Positions 1 to 9,230 of a DNA stretch of 64,000 bases are shown piece after piece. Both the position numbers and the translations under genes were made by a program. This DNA comes from Bog-950 sp046329535 (GTDB taxonomy: Bacteria; Bacteroidota; Bacteroidia; Chitinophagales; LD1), in assembly GCA_046329535.1 (NCBI GenBank), contig JAXLUN010000009.1, positions 47,478 through 111,477 of the forward strand. Reading direction: 5' to 3'. The notes beneath the pieces were generated by a model. It did not search any database, was not told the DNA's origin, and saw only the letters and a list, made by a program, of their open reading frames with translations. Position 1 is the first letter of the stretch. Each line of letters starts with the position of its first letter.

Positions 1-2
1 GT

Positions 3-317
3 GTTCTAGTTATTTCTCTAGAAGGTAACCTGTTGGGCGAACACAGTAATGCTCCGGTTATGGAACTCATCAGACAGGCTGTGGAAGCCGGTAATAAAAA
101 AGTACTATTTAATTTGGCAGAAATGAAGTTCATTAACAGTACCGGTTTGGGCATGTTACTGACCGCTGTTTCAAAAACCCGTAATGCCGGTGGTGAACTG
201 GCTCTCTGCAGTTTGCCAGAGCAGATGAAAAAGCTGTTGCAGATGACCAAACTGGAAGGCGTTTTTGTGGTTCATGCAGACGAAACTTCAGCCTTGGCTT
301 TCTTAAAGGGAGCTTAA
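3..317 (+). CDS. STAS-domain protein (anti-sigma factor antagonist type), 5' end outside window
   Basis: The reading frame is open from base 3 to a stop at 317, so the start lies upstream of the window. About 104 residues are visible. The pattern is a beta strand (VISLEGNL), a helix, the strand KVLFNLAEMKFINSTG and a following helix, which is the SpoIIAA/RsbV-like STAS fold. The Ser of INSTG sits where partner-switching antagonists are phosphorylated. Known members bind GHKL anti-sigma kinases; the partner here is not visible. purA follows after 47 bp on the same strand. The family call is solid, the regulon is unknown. Confidence 0.8.
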   Translation, partial: VLVISLEGNLLGEHSNAPVMELIRQAVEAGNKKVLFNLAEMKFINSTGLGMLLTAVSKTRNAGGELALCSLPEQMKKLLQMTKLEGVFVVHADETSALAFLKGA

Positions 318-364
318 TTATTTCAACATAAAATACCTCGAAAGAAGGTTACAATATTTTAAGA

Positions 365-1651
365 ATGAACGTAGATATACTATTAGGCTTACAGTGGGGC
401 GATGAGGGAAAAGGTAAAATCATTGATTATCTGGCACCCAAATACGACATCATAGCTCGGTTTCAGGGAGGTCCTAATGCCGGACACACTCTGGTAATAA
501 ATGGAGAAAAAACAGTATTGCATACTGTACCTTCCGGCATTCTGCAAGATCGTCCAATGAATGTTATCGGTAACGGTGTGGTGATTGACCCTGTAACCTT
601 AAAAAAGGAAATTGAGAATCTGACCTCAAAAGGTATTGATGTTAACAAACGACTTTACATTTCGAAAAAGGCGCACTTTATTCTGCCCACACATAAAATT
701 TTAGATGCCGCCAGTGAAGCCTCTAAAGGGTTATCTAAAATAGGATCTACCCTTCGCGGCATCTCTCCTACCTATATGGATAAAACCGGCAGAAACGGTT
801 TGCGTGTAGGAGATATATTAAGCGCTGACTTCCAGACATTATACAACAGAACCAGAGAGAAACATCTGAACCTGCTTAAGATGTACGACTTTGAATTCTC
901 TCTGGAGGAATCGGAGAAAACCTGGTTCGATGCTATTGAATTTATGAAATCACTGAATCTTATTGATTCCGAATATTACCTGAATAACGCTTTATCAAAA
1001 GGAAAAAACATTCTAGCCGAAGGTGCTCAAGGCACTATGCTTGATATCGATTTCGGAACTTATCCTTATGTAACATCCTCTAACACTATTACTTCCGGTG
1101 CCTGCAACGGATTGGGTATTGCACCCACAAAGATTAAAGAAGTGATAGGTATTGCCAAAGCTTATTGCACTCGTGTTGGCAGCGGCCCTTTTCCTACTGA
1201 GTTACTGGATGAAACCGGAGAAAAGATTCGCAAAATTGGCAGTGAATTCGGAGCCACCACTGGCCGGCCTAGAAGATGCGGATGGATAGATTTACCGGCT
1301 TTGAAGTATGCCATTATGGTTAACGGTGTCACTCAGATTGCTATGACCAAGGCAGATATACTGAATGACTTTGAAGTGATTGAAGCCTGCACCGATTACA
1401 AGGTAAATGGTCAAAAATCTCAACAGATACCTTACGATATGTGCAACACCACCATTGAGCCGGTCTATCACAAACTGGCCGGATGGAAAACTGACCTGCG
1501 CAATTTCAGCAACTACGAAGATTTACCGGAAACTTTTCTGGGTTATCTTTCTTTTGTTGAGGAGTATCTGGGCACTGAAGTGTCCATGATTTCTACTGGG
1601 CCGGAAAGAGAGCGCCTGGTGTTCAAGCGGGCGGCAGAATCGGTTGCGTAA
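365..1651 (+). CDS. purA: Adenylosuccinate synthetase
   Basis: Catalyses IMP + aspartate + GTP to adenylosuccinate, the first committed step of AMP synthesis, in the cytosol. The N-terminal GDEGKGK loop (residues 12-18) is the GTP/IMP-binding loop. QGGPNAGHT follows, then IGSTLRGISPTYMDK, EGAQGTMLDIDFGTYPYVTSS and, near the C-terminus, TTGRPRRCGW and MTKADIL, all PurA hallmarks. At 428 aa it has the usual length. It sits between a STAS protein and pabB on the same strand, with 23 bp to pabB, so co-transcription is possible. Confidence 0.97.
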   Translation: MNVDILLGLQWGDEGKGKIIDYLAPKYDIIARFQGGPNAGHTLVINGEKTVLHTVPSGILQDRPMNVIGNGVVIDPVTLKKEIENLTSKGIDVNKRLYISKKAHFILPTHKILDAASEASKGLSKIGSTLRGISPTYMDKTGRNGLRVGDILSADFQTLYNRTREKHLNLLKMYDFEFSLEESEKTWFDAIEFMKSLNLIDSEYYLNNALSKGKNILAEGAQGTMLDIDFGTYPYVTSSNTITSGACNGLGIAPTKIKEVIGIAKAYCTRVGSGPFPTELLDETGEKIRKIGSEFGATTGRPRRCGWIDLPALKYAIMVNGVTQIAMTKADILNDFEVIEACTDYKVNGQKSQQIPYDMCNTTIEPVYHKLAGWKTDLRNFSNYEDLPETFLGYLSFVEEYLGTEVSMISTGPERERLVFKRAAESVA

Positions 1652-1674
1652 CATTCTCTCTTTTATCTATATAC

Positions 1675-2967
1675 ATGGCAGAATCTACCACGGTTACTTT
1701 GGCCAATGCTGAACTGTTTAAGCAGAAAGCTGTTGTTTGGGCCAACTATTTCAAAGTAGCCTGTCTGCTGGATTCTAATAGCTATGCGTACCGAAATTAT
1801 TCCAGTATTGACTGGTTGTTAGCTGTAGATGCTGTTTCTGAGACAGAGCATACAGATACGCTATCAGAATGGTTAAAGGATACTGACCAAAAGATTTTCG
1901 GCTTTCTTTCATATGATTATAAAAACCAACTGGAAAAACTAACCAGTAATCGAATAGATAAATTGCAGTTTCCGGAACTCTATTTCTTTAAGCCACGCTA
2001 CATTTTTGAGATAATAGAGAATAGAATAACCATTAATCGGAACTATCCCGAAACATTTGAACTCATTGAGCTGATTGAAAGACTTCCACTTCCTGATACA
2101 GAAAAAGACATTTCTTCAAATCAGGAGATTGAACTTTCTCCCCGAACTAGTAAGGAGACATATCTTCAAAACGTAGAAAAGATAAAATCACAAATTGAAG
2201 CTGGTGATTTCTACGAATTGAATTATTGTAATGAGTTTTATAACCAAAATGCCTCCGTCAATCCGGTTCATATTTTTAATCTCCTGAATAAAAAGTCCAA
2301 AGCTCCTTTCAGTGTCTTTTTTAAGCTAAACAGCAAATATTTGCTATGTGCCAGCCCTGAAAGGTTTCTAAGAAAAAATGGTTCCCTGATTATTTCTGAA
2401 CCCATCAAAGGCACCATTAAAAAAGGAACAACTAAAGAAGAAAATGATATTCAGAAAGAGCTACTGAGAACGAATGAAAAAGAGCGTGCTGAAAATGTGA
2501 TGATTGTTGACCTGGTTAGAAATGATTTAGCCCGAAGTTCCCAACCCGGCTCCGTGAAGGTTCAGGAACTTTGCGCAGTATATGAATTCAACAGCGTTCA
2601 TCAAATGATTTCTACAGTAACGGCTGAAATAGCTGATGGGGTTTTACCTATAGATGTTATCCGGCATGCATTTCCCATGGGAAGTATGACAGGAGCTCCC
2701 AAAGTAGAAGTAATGAAAAATATTGAACAATATGAAGATTTCAAACGCGGGCTATACTCGGGCTGTATGGGATACTTTACCCCGCAAAACGACTTTGATT
2801 TCAATGTAGTCATACGTAGTATTTTTTATGAATCCTCAACAGATTATCTCTCTATTCGAGCGGGAGGTGCTATTACTTATGACTCTACAGCAGAAAATGA
2901 GTGGAACGAGATGTTACTAAAAACTCAAAGTTTGACAGAGGTGCTTCATGCCAAAATAGTTTTTTAG
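1675..2967 (+). CDS. pabB: Aminodeoxychorismate synthase component I
   Basis: Chorismate-binding enzyme of the PabB/TrpE family (430 aa), making 4-amino-4-deoxychorismate for folate synthesis. The motif PIKGT (residues 243-247) carries the Lys typical of PabB, where TrpE has PIAGT. ENVMIVDLVRNDLAR, GSMTGAPK and IRAGGAITYDS are the other conserved blocks. No glutamine amidotransferase (PabA) gene is adjacent, so that subunit must lie elsewhere. The stop overlaps the convergent lipoprotein gene by 4 bp. folK, another folate gene, lies at 31.7 kb. Confidence 0.92.
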   Translation: MAESTTVTLANAELFKQKAVVWANYFKVACLLDSNSYAYRNYSSIDWLLAVDAVSETEHTDTLSEWLKDTDQKIFGFLSYDYKNQLEKLTSNRIDKLQFPELYFFKPRYIFEIIENRITINRNYPETFELIELIERLPLPDTEKDISSNQEIELSPRTSKETYLQNVEKIKSQIEAGDFYELNYCNEFYNQNASVNPVHIFNLLNKKSKAPFSVFFKLNSKYLLCASPERFLRKNGSLIISEPIKGTIKKGTTKEENDIQKELLRTNEKERAENVMIVDLVRNDLARSSQPGSVKVQELCAVYEFNSVHQMISTVTAEIADGVLPIDVIRHAFPMGSMTGAPKVEVMKNIEQYEDFKRGLYSGCMGYFTPQNDFDFNVVIRSIFYESSTDYLSIRAGGAITYDSTAENEWNEMLLKTQSLTEVLHAKIVF

Positions 2968-3293
2968 GGGTTTACCATAATACTCTTTTTATAAATAGCT
3001 GACTTGTTACCATTAATAGCAGTTAAGGAAACATTCACGATACCTGTGTCATTAAAATACTTGACTACGACCGGGTCAAATTCTATAGAGTCTTCATTAT
3101 CATAAAACTCCCAAAAAAACTCTTCTCCGTTATTAGAGCAATAGGCACTAAATGTAACAGGTTGGTGTACATGAATGTTTTCTTCCTCCGGATTTGTCAT
3201 AAAACAGGGAAGAGGCTTTTTACCACACGATTCAATCAACAATAATGCGGGTATCGCAACCAGTATAATACCTATTTTTTCCATCCTACTCAT
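2964..3293 (-). CDS. Small lipoprotein with a PKD-like domain
   Basis: This 109-aa protein has a hydrophobic N-terminus ending in LLIESC, a lipobox, so it is probably lipidated and kept in the envelope. The rest resembles a single PKD/Ig-like fold: the pattern VTFSAYCSNNGEEFFWEFYDN, then VVVKYFNDTGIVNVSLTAIN, is the typical W.F.dg...... y...G.y.v.l.a..g layout. Its start overlaps the tyrS stop by 4 bp, so it is probably translated from the tyrS message. Function is not known. Confidence 0.75.
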   Translation of the reverse strand: MSRMEKIGIILVAIPALLLIESCGKKPLPCFMTNPEEENIHVHQPVTFSAYCSNNGEEFFWEFYDNEDSIEFDPVVVKYFNDTGIVNVSLTAINGNKSAIYKKSIMVNP

Positions 3294-4561
3294 GCTGCAA
3301 TTATCAGGTAATAATTCTTCTTTCCCTTTTGTATCAGGAGATATTTTCCGTGCAGCAACTGCTGAGCGGTGACTTTATTATCGAGGCTTATCTTTTCTTT
3401 GTTCACACTCACGCCATTACCTTGAATTATTTTACGCGCTTCTCCTTTTGAAGAGAAAACTGAAGTTTTTTCACCCAGCAAAGCCACCGGGTCTACTTCT
3501 ACACCAAAAAAATCACGTTCTACCCTGAAAGTAATATCCGCATCAAAAGCATCTTCAATCTCTTCGCCCGATAAACCTTTAAATGCTTCAAATGAAGAAC
3601 CGAAAAGAATATCGGTAGTTTCTTTGGCTCGTAATAAAACCTCCTCGCTGTGAACCCGGGCAGTTACTTCTTCGGCAAGTGCTTTTTGTAATATACGTAA
3701 ATGTGGAGCCTCATTATGTTGCTTTTCCAGCAATTCAATTTCCTCTCTGCTTTTCAGCGAAAAAATACGTATCAAATTAGGTGCATCCGAATCGCTCGTA
3801 TTTAACCAGAACTGATAAAACTTATAAGGGGAAGTTTTTCGAGCATCCAGCCAAATATTACCTCCCTCGCTCTTCCCAAACTTAGTGCCATCGGCCTTCT
3901 TGATCAGTTGTGTGGTTAAGGCAAAAGCTTCACCGCCATCTTTACGCCTGATCAACTCCGTTCCAGTAACAATATTCCCCCACTGATCACTACCACCCAG
4001 TTGAAGTTTTACCTGCCTGTTTTTCCAAAGCCAGTAAAAATCGTATCCCTGAATGAGCTGGTAAGTAAACTCAGTAAAACTCATCCCCGTTTCTAAACGG
4101 TTTTGAACAGAGTCCTTTGCCAGCATATAATTAATGGAAATATGCTTGCCTACATCCCGTATAAAATCAAGAAAGGAAAAATTCTTAAACCAATCATAGT
4201 TATTCACTATTTCGGCACTGTTTGCACCACAGTTGAAATCCAGAAACTTCTCCAGTTGTTTTTTCTGACAATCAAGATTATACTGAATTTCATCTAAAGT
4301 AAGCAATGAGCGTTCAGCAGTTTTACCTGAAGGATCCCCAACCCGGCCGGTAGCCCCGCCAATCAAAGCCAGGGGTTTGTGTCCGCACCGTTGAAAATGC
4401 ATCAGGGTCATTACCTGAACCATATTACCAATACCCAAAGAATCTGCAGTTGGATCAAAACCGATATAGCCAATCACCATTTCCTTATTCAACAATTCCT
4501 CGGTGCCCGGCATGATGTCATGCAGCATGTTTCTCCACTTAAGCTCTTCTATAAAGTTCAT
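3290..4561 (-). CDS. tyrS: Tyrosyl-tRNA synthetase
   Basis: Class I aminoacyl-tRNA synthetase charging tRNA-Tyr. At 423 aa it matches the bacterial TyrRS length. The tyrosine-binding region and QLGGSDQWGN are intact, the KMSKS-type loop is KFGKS (227-231), and a C-terminal S4-like RNA-binding segment includes the RKIIQGNGVSVN stretch. The HIGH motif reads GIGN (43-46). From memory, related Bacteroidota enzymes also deviate at this motif (for example TIGN), so this is probably a lineage feature and not inactivation. A promoter with consensus -7 and -33 elements lies just upstream (4595-4621). Confidence 0.95.
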   Translation of the reverse strand: MNFIEELKWRNMLHDIMPGTEELLNKEMVIGYIGFDPTADSLGIGNMVQVMTLMHFQRCGHKPLALIGGATGRVGDPSGKTAERSLLTLDEIQYNLDCQKKQLEKFLDFNCGANSAEIVNNYDWFKNFSFLDFIRDVGKHISINYMLAKDSVQNRLETGMSFTEFTYQLIQGYDFYWLWKNRQVKLQLGGSDQWGNIVTGTELIRRKDGGEAFALTTQLIKKADGTKFGKSEGGNIWLDARKTSPYKFYQFWLNTSDSDAPNLIRIFSLKSREEIELLEKQHNEAPHLRILQKALAEEVTARVHSEEVLLRAKETTDILFGSSFEAFKGLSGEEIEDAFDADITFRVERDFFGVEVDPVALLGEKTSVFSSKGEARKIIQGNGVSVNKEKISLDNKVTAQQLLHGKYLLIQKGKKNYYLIIAA

Positions 4562-4594
4562 CTCCTATTTTTTCTGTTCAATTGCGAATTTGCA

Positions 4595-4621
4595 CAAACC
4601 TAAGATATTACACTAAATCAA
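4595..4621 (-). promoter_or_regulatory. Probable tyrS promoter (Bacteroidota type)
   Basis: On the minus strand a -7 box TAGGTTTG (4595-4602) matches the Bacteroidota consensus TAnnTTTG exactly. It is preceded 16 nt upstream by a TTG -33 element within TTTG (4619-4621). The ATG of tyrS is at 4561, giving a leader of roughly 30 nt. Confidence 0.6.
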
Positions 4622-4769
4622 ATCTATACATCTTACAGATTGTCTTAAAATTTCCATGTAGTTGAAATGAGTTGCCAGAAATGGTAACTAGTTGGGAGTT
4701 TATCTGATTGTATCATTTGAGTCACCATATTTCCAGTATTCCTACATTATTGCGTTCTTCGTTTGACTC

Positions 4770-5426
4770 ATGCATTTTCTATCACATTTTTTTGTGGAAC
4801 AAGTCGAACAAGGGCCTTACTTTACTTTAGGCTTGATTATGCCCGACCTAACAACTAGCTTCTCTAAATACTACAATTCAACTATTTCAAAAAACACAGC
4901 CCCTGAACAGGAGGAGTTGAGACTTATTCATCAGGGTATTTTACAACATTACACTGGTGATAAATGGTTTCACCAATCTGCAGCATTTAATGATGCAGTG
5001 ACTCAGAGCATTCATCATTTTACCCGAGCCGGACTAAACAGAAACAGATTACGGTTATCGGTTATAGCACACTTGACTATGGAGATGATGATTGACCGTC
5101 AAATAGTCTTATACCACACTGAATTGTGCGATACCTTTTATCAGGAAGTTAATCATATAGAAGAGGATGTAATTGATGCTTTTTTTGCCTATTACAAGCT
5201 GAACATTGTAAAGAACAATTTTTTACCTAAATTTCAGTTTTTCAGGCGAAGAAAATACCTTTATTTATTTACCGAGTTAGAGAATCTTATTGTCGGATTG
5301 AACCGTATATATGGCTCGGCAACTAAAATAGAATTTACGAACGCTGAAAAAACAATGCTGCTGGCCGCTTTACACAATATTGATAACGAGTTACGTTATA
5401 GCTGGCAGGAAATTTTGAAAAGATAA
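4770..5426 (+). CDS. AcpH-like helical protein (possible ACP phosphodiesterase family)
   Basis: This 218-aa, mostly helical, His-rich protein begins MHFLSHFF, has G-x-x-M-PDL near residue 25, then HQGILQH, a DKWFHQS segment, and AHLTMEMMIDRQIV. That order (N-terminal FLxH, PD, H..I...D..FH, H...D) recalls the HD-like ACP phosphodiesterase AcpH, which removes phosphopantetheine from acyl carrier protein. The similarity is from memory of motif order and is weak, so the substrate is uncertain. It ends 3 bp before the PorV-like gene and probably shares its transcript. No signal peptide is seen, so it is probably cytosolic. Confidence 0.6.
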   Translation: MHFLSHFFVEQVEQGPYFTLGLIMPDLTTSFSKYYNSTISKNTAPEQEELRLIHQGILQHYTGDKWFHQSAAFNDAVTQSIHHFTRAGLNRNRLRLSVIAHLTMEMMIDRQIVLYHTELCDTFYQEVNHIEEDVIDAFFAYYKLNIVKNNFLPKFQFFRRRKYLYLFTELENLIVGLNRIYGSATKIEFTNAEKTMLLAALHNIDNELRYSWQEILKR

Positions 5427-5429
5427 AAC

Positions 5430-6542
5430 ATGATGAAAAAGACTTTAGCCGTTGTTGTAATCTTAATCAGTTCTACGGTATTGTTTTCGCAAACCGTACG
5501 CAAATACAGCAATGAGTTTTTACAGATAGGAGTAGGTGCACGTGGGTTAGGAATGAGTAATGCACAGGTAGCCACTACATCGGATGTATATTCAAATTAC
5601 TACAATCCTGCCGGGTTGATTTACATACCTAACACCTTTCAGTTAGGTATTATGCATAGCGAGTATTTTGCCGGTATTGCTAAATACGATTACGTTTCGC
5701 TGGCAGTGCCTATTAAAGCGCAGAAAAGTGTTATCGGGTTCTCATTTGTTCGTTTTGGAGTTGATGACATTCCCAATACCCTCTTTCTGGTTCAACCTGA
5801 TGGAAGTGTAGATTACACAAAAATCACCTCCTTCAGCGCGGCCGATTATGCATTTCAGTTATACTATGCACAACAGTTACCCATTAAAGGATTGACAATA
5901 GGAGGAACGGCTAAAGTTATTTACCGCCAAATAGGAAAATTTGCCAAGGCTTTTGGCTTTGGTATTGATTTAGGTTTACAATATAGATTAAAACAGTGGC
6001 GCGTTGGGTTTATGGCTCGCGATATTACAAGCACTTTCAACTCCTGGAACATTACTTTTAACGATGCAGAAAAACAGGTATTACTGCAAACCAATAATGC
6101 CCTGCCGAAAAACAGCCTGGAAATTACCGCGCCTATGTTCATTCTGGGAGCTGCCTATGAGGGTAACATCAAGAACAAATTCTTCATTACACCTGAAGTT
6201 AATTTTGGATTAACTACTGATGGAAAGCGCAATGTATTAGTAGCGGCCAAACCTATCAGTATTGATATGAACATTGGTCTGGAGCTGAAATATGTGCCCG
6301 CCAAAGATATAGATGTAGCTGTGAGAACCGGTGTGGGCAACTTGCAACGCTCTACTGATGAACTTGGTAAAAAGCGTTTTACTGTTTCTCCAAACATTGG
6401 CGCAGGAGTACATGTAAAGATAGTATCACTGGACTACGCTTTGACTAACCTGACAACCATTAAGGATCAGGATGGTGGTGCAGGACTTTACTCGCATGTT
6501 ATTTCATTACGATTAGACATTAACAAAAAGCCGAAAGACTAG
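5430..6542 (+). CDS. PorV/PorQ-family outer-membrane protein (PorV2-like, T9SS)
   Basis: 370 aa with a signal peptide (cleavage expected after LFSQ, near residue 21) and a beta-barrel pattern of alternating strands to the C-terminus. The block FLQIGVGARGLGMSNAQVAT, then YYNPAGL, is the signature of the PorV/PorQ/FadL-like family. In T9SS, PorV shuttles cargo to the PorU sortase at the outer membrane. The gene lies 24 bp upstream of a PorU2-like sortase, so a PorV2 role paired with PorU2 is likely. It could instead be a generic PorQ-type barrel. Translation is probably coupled with the upstream AcpH-like gene (3-bp gap). Confidence 0.8.
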   Translation: MMKKTLAVVVILISSTVLFSQTVRKYSNEFLQIGVGARGLGMSNAQVATTSDVYSNYYNPAGLIYIPNTFQLGIMHSEYFAGIAKYDYVSLAVPIKAQKSVIGFSFVRFGVDDIPNTLFLVQPDGSVDYTKITSFSAADYAFQLYYAQQLPIKGLTIGGTAKVIYRQIGKFAKAFGFGIDLGLQYRLKQWRVGFMARDITSTFNSWNITFNDAEKQVLLQTNNALPKNSLEITAPMFILGAAYEGNIKNKFFITPEVNFGLTTDGKRNVLVAAKPISIDMNIGLELKYVPAKDIDVAVRTGVGNLQRSTDELGKKRFTVSPNIGAGVHVKIVSLDYALTNLTTIKDQDGGAGLYSHVISLRLDINKKPKD

Positions 6543-6566
6543 TATTTCACCTTTGATTATTCGTGC

Positions 6567-9230
6567 ATGAAAAAACTTTTACTCCCGCTTTTATTTGCCG
6601 CACTTGCACTCCATTCCAAAGCCCAGACCTATGGAAATGAATGGATAGATTACAGTCGCGTGCACTACAAAATAAAAATAACACAGGATGGCTTTTATAG
6701 GGTTCCGTACGCTACACTGGCAGCTACTATCCCCAATGTGGGAGCAATCAATCCCAATAACCTGGTCTTGTTTCATAATGGCCAGAAAGTGCCTATTTAC
6801 ATTTCCAGCAACACAAGTTTAGGCCCGAGCGATTACATTGAATTTTATGGCAAGAAGAATATTGGTGATGTAGACAGCGTGCTTTATAGTAACGGAAGTA
6901 AGCAGTCGCACATATACCATAGCTTGTTTACCGATACATCCGTTTACTTTCTTACCACCAATAGCCAAACCAATAACCCCAGATTTACAGAGATTTCAAA
7001 TAACCTAACCAACCTTCCTTCCAAAGAAGAATACTTCATTTCACAATCCAGACTTATCCTGGCCAATCCATCCAGCAGCAATTCTTATTTCTCGGGCAAG
7101 TATTATTCAGTAGGTAGTTCCGAAGTCTACAAATCCACTTTTGAAGATGGAGAAGGATTTACAAACAATACTTTTTTTGGCAGTATTTCCAGTGGAGGAA
7201 GTACTCCTCAGCAGGTGAATCAAATATTAAGTATTGCTACTCCGGGTATCTATACAGGTGGTCCTGATGCCACTTTTAAAACATCTTACGTTAACAACTC
7301 GAACGAATTTCACGATGTAAAAATCTTTATCAACAATAATCAGGTTCAGGCTCAATCTACTTTTGGCTTCAAGTTGAATAAACTCAGCCTGACTGTTCCT
7401 CTCGCCAACCTGACAAGTGGAAACAACAGTGTTACCTACTCTACCTACGACCAGTCTTTAAGCAAACGTCAGAATAGTGTATCGTATTTAGAACTGGATT
7501 ATCCGAGAGTTTTTGACTTTGGCGGACAAAACAACTTTTATTTTCAGATAGCTGCCGATGCCGCGAACAAAAAATATCTTGAAATTTCTAACTTCAACGA
7601 TAACGGGACGCAGCCCATTTTATATGATTTAACCAACGGAATTTACTATCGCTCAACTCAGACCAGTGGCAGTAGCCCTATAAAGTATCAGATTCTGGCG
7701 TCTCCACTCAATCGCGAAATGCTGTTAAGAAGCAACGATAACTCATCGGTGAATATCATTTCTCAAATAACCCCGGTATCTTTTATCAATTATGGAAACA
7801 CTACCAATCAGGGCAATTACCTGATTATATCCAATACGAAACTGTTTAATGATGGAAATGGTAATAACCGTGTAGAAGAATACCGTCAATACCGCGATAT
7901 AGTAGCTAATCCCACTTCCGGAAAATATACCGCCCGTATATTCGATATTGATCAGCTATACGACCAGTTTGCCTACGGGGTTAGAAAGTCACCTTTATCT
8001 ATCCGCAACTTTATTGAGTTTGCTAAAAATACCTGGACAGGCATACAGCCTGAATACGTTTTTCTAATTGGTAAAGGCAGAGAATATCCAGATACCCGCA
8101 CCGGGGGCAGCGGCACCACGCAATGCCTGATTCCAACCTTCGGCTATCCGGGTTCTGACAACTTACTGGCAGCGACAAGAAGCAGTGATTTACCGACTGT
8201 AAGTATAGGGCGCTTAGCTGCCGAGACGGGAAATGATGTTGCTGTTTATCTGCAGAAAATAAGAGAATATGAAGATGAACAAAATCAATACAGCGCCACA
8301 CAAGCCATTACTCCTAAACTATGGCAAAAACAAGTATTGCATTTCAGCGGAGGAACAGGGCTGAACGAGCAAGCATTATTCAAATACTACCTGCAAAATT
8401 ATAAGGGCGTAGTGCAGGATACCTTGTGGGGAGCTAACGTTACTACCTTCTCTAAAACCGACAACAACCCTATCAGTCAGGCCTTATCACAGATTATCCG
8501 AAATCAGATTGAGGCAGGAGCATCTCTGATTACGTTTTTTGGCCACTCAGCCACTGGAGCCTTTGATTTCAGCATCGATGAACCCGAGAACTACACCAAC
8601 GCAGGTAAATATCCGGTTATCCTTTCCAATGGATGCTTTGCCGGATTCATTCACGATGTTTCAAAAGGTTATAGTGAGCGTTTTGTCTTGCTTCCGGATA
8701 AAGGAGCCATAGCGTTTATTGCTACCAGCAGTTTATCAACCTCTTCAGGGCTTGACAAATTCAGTTCTCGTTTCTATCAGAATAACAGTGTAAATAACTA
8801 TCAGAATCAACTGGGCAAAACGTTAAAGGAATCAGCCAGTAATTTACTCAGCGACCCGGGTGCTACAGACTTTGATGATATGGTTGCCTACGAAATGACT
8901 CTGCATGGTGACCCCGGAATTTTCATGAACCAATATCCTAAACCGGATTACGCTATCGAAGCCTCCTCTGTGTATTTTTCTCCCTCAACGGTTACCCCCG
9001 GCCTTGATTCATTTGAAGTAAATGTAATCATCACTAATTTGGGTCAGGCTATTGATGACTCCATTTCGGTAACTCTCCGCAGAACCATATTTGATGCCAA
9101 TAACAATCCATCGGTTTATAACATGCAAATGAATGTTGTAGCGCCCTATTATATAGATATCGTTACCTTTAAAGTGCCTGTAAATATTTTTATCCTTGGC
9201 TATGACAAAACTTACTTGAGCCTTATATAG
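6567..9230 (+). CDS. PorU2-like T9SS sortase, N-terminal and catalytic part (gene broken downstream)
   Basis: First readable part (887 codons) of a C25 (gingipain-type) cysteine protease of the PorU2 kind. There is a signal peptide (cleavage near HSKAQ), then the family opening GNEWIDYSRVHYKIKITQDG. The catalytic region holds the His of ITFFGHSATG and the Cys of VILSNGCFAGF. A LHGDPGIFMNQYPKPDYAI segment closes the protease domain, followed by an Ig/CARDB-like module. The frame is lost near 9207-9210 in an A4 run: one extra A would restore KNLLEPYIDAGFKIDE in the next frame. Known PorU enzymes cleave T9SS sorting domains and attach cargo to anionic LPS. Whether this gene is functional is doubtful as sequenced. 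Confidence 0.85.
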   Translation: MKKLLLPLLFAALALHSKAQTYGNEWIDYSRVHYKIKITQDGFYRVPYATLAATIPNVGAINPNNLVLFHNGQKVPIYISSNTSLGPSDYIEFYGKKNIGDVDSVLYSNGSKQSHIYHSLFTDTSVYFLTTNSQTNNPRFTEISNNLTNLPSKEEYFISQSRLILANPSSSNSYFSGKYYSVGSSEVYKSTFEDGEGFTNNTFFGSISSGGSTPQQVNQILSIATPGIYTGGPDATFKTSYVNNSNEFHDVKIFINNNQVQAQSTFGFKLNKLSLTVPLANLTSGNNSVTYSTYDQSLSKRQNSVSYLELDYPRVFDFGGQNNFYFQIAADAANKKYLEISNFNDNGTQPILYDLTNGIYYRSTQTSGSSPIKYQILASPLNREMLLRSNDNSSVNIISQITPVSFINYGNTTNQGNYLIISNTKLFNDGNGNNRVEEYRQYRDIVANPTSGKYTARIFDIDQLYDQFAYGVRKSPLSIRNFIEFAKNTWTGIQPEYVFLIGKGREYPDTRTGGSGTTQCLIPTFGYPGSDNLLAATRSSDLPTVSIGRLAAETGNDVAVYLQKIREYEDEQNQYSATQAITPKLWQKQVLHFSGGTGLNEQALFKYYLQNYKGVVQDTLWGANVTTFSKTDNNPISQALSQIIRNQIEAGASLITFFGHSATGAFDFSIDEPENYTNAGKYPVILSNGCFAGFIHDVSKGYSERFVLLPDKGAIAFIATSSLSTSSGLDKFSSRFYQNNSVNNYQNQLGKTLKESASNLLSDPGATDFDDMVAYEMTLHGDPGIFMNQYPKPDYAIEASSVYFSPSTVTPGLDSFEVNVIITNLGQAIDDSISVTLRRTIFDANNNPSVYNMQMNVVAPYYIDIVTFKVPVNIFILGYDKTYLSLI

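Noticed and set aside
4427..4440. TyrRS HIGH motif reading GIGN taken as an inactive enzyme
   Set aside because: From memory, other Bacteroidota TyrRS deviate at this motif too. The KFGKS loop and the rest of the enzyme are intact.
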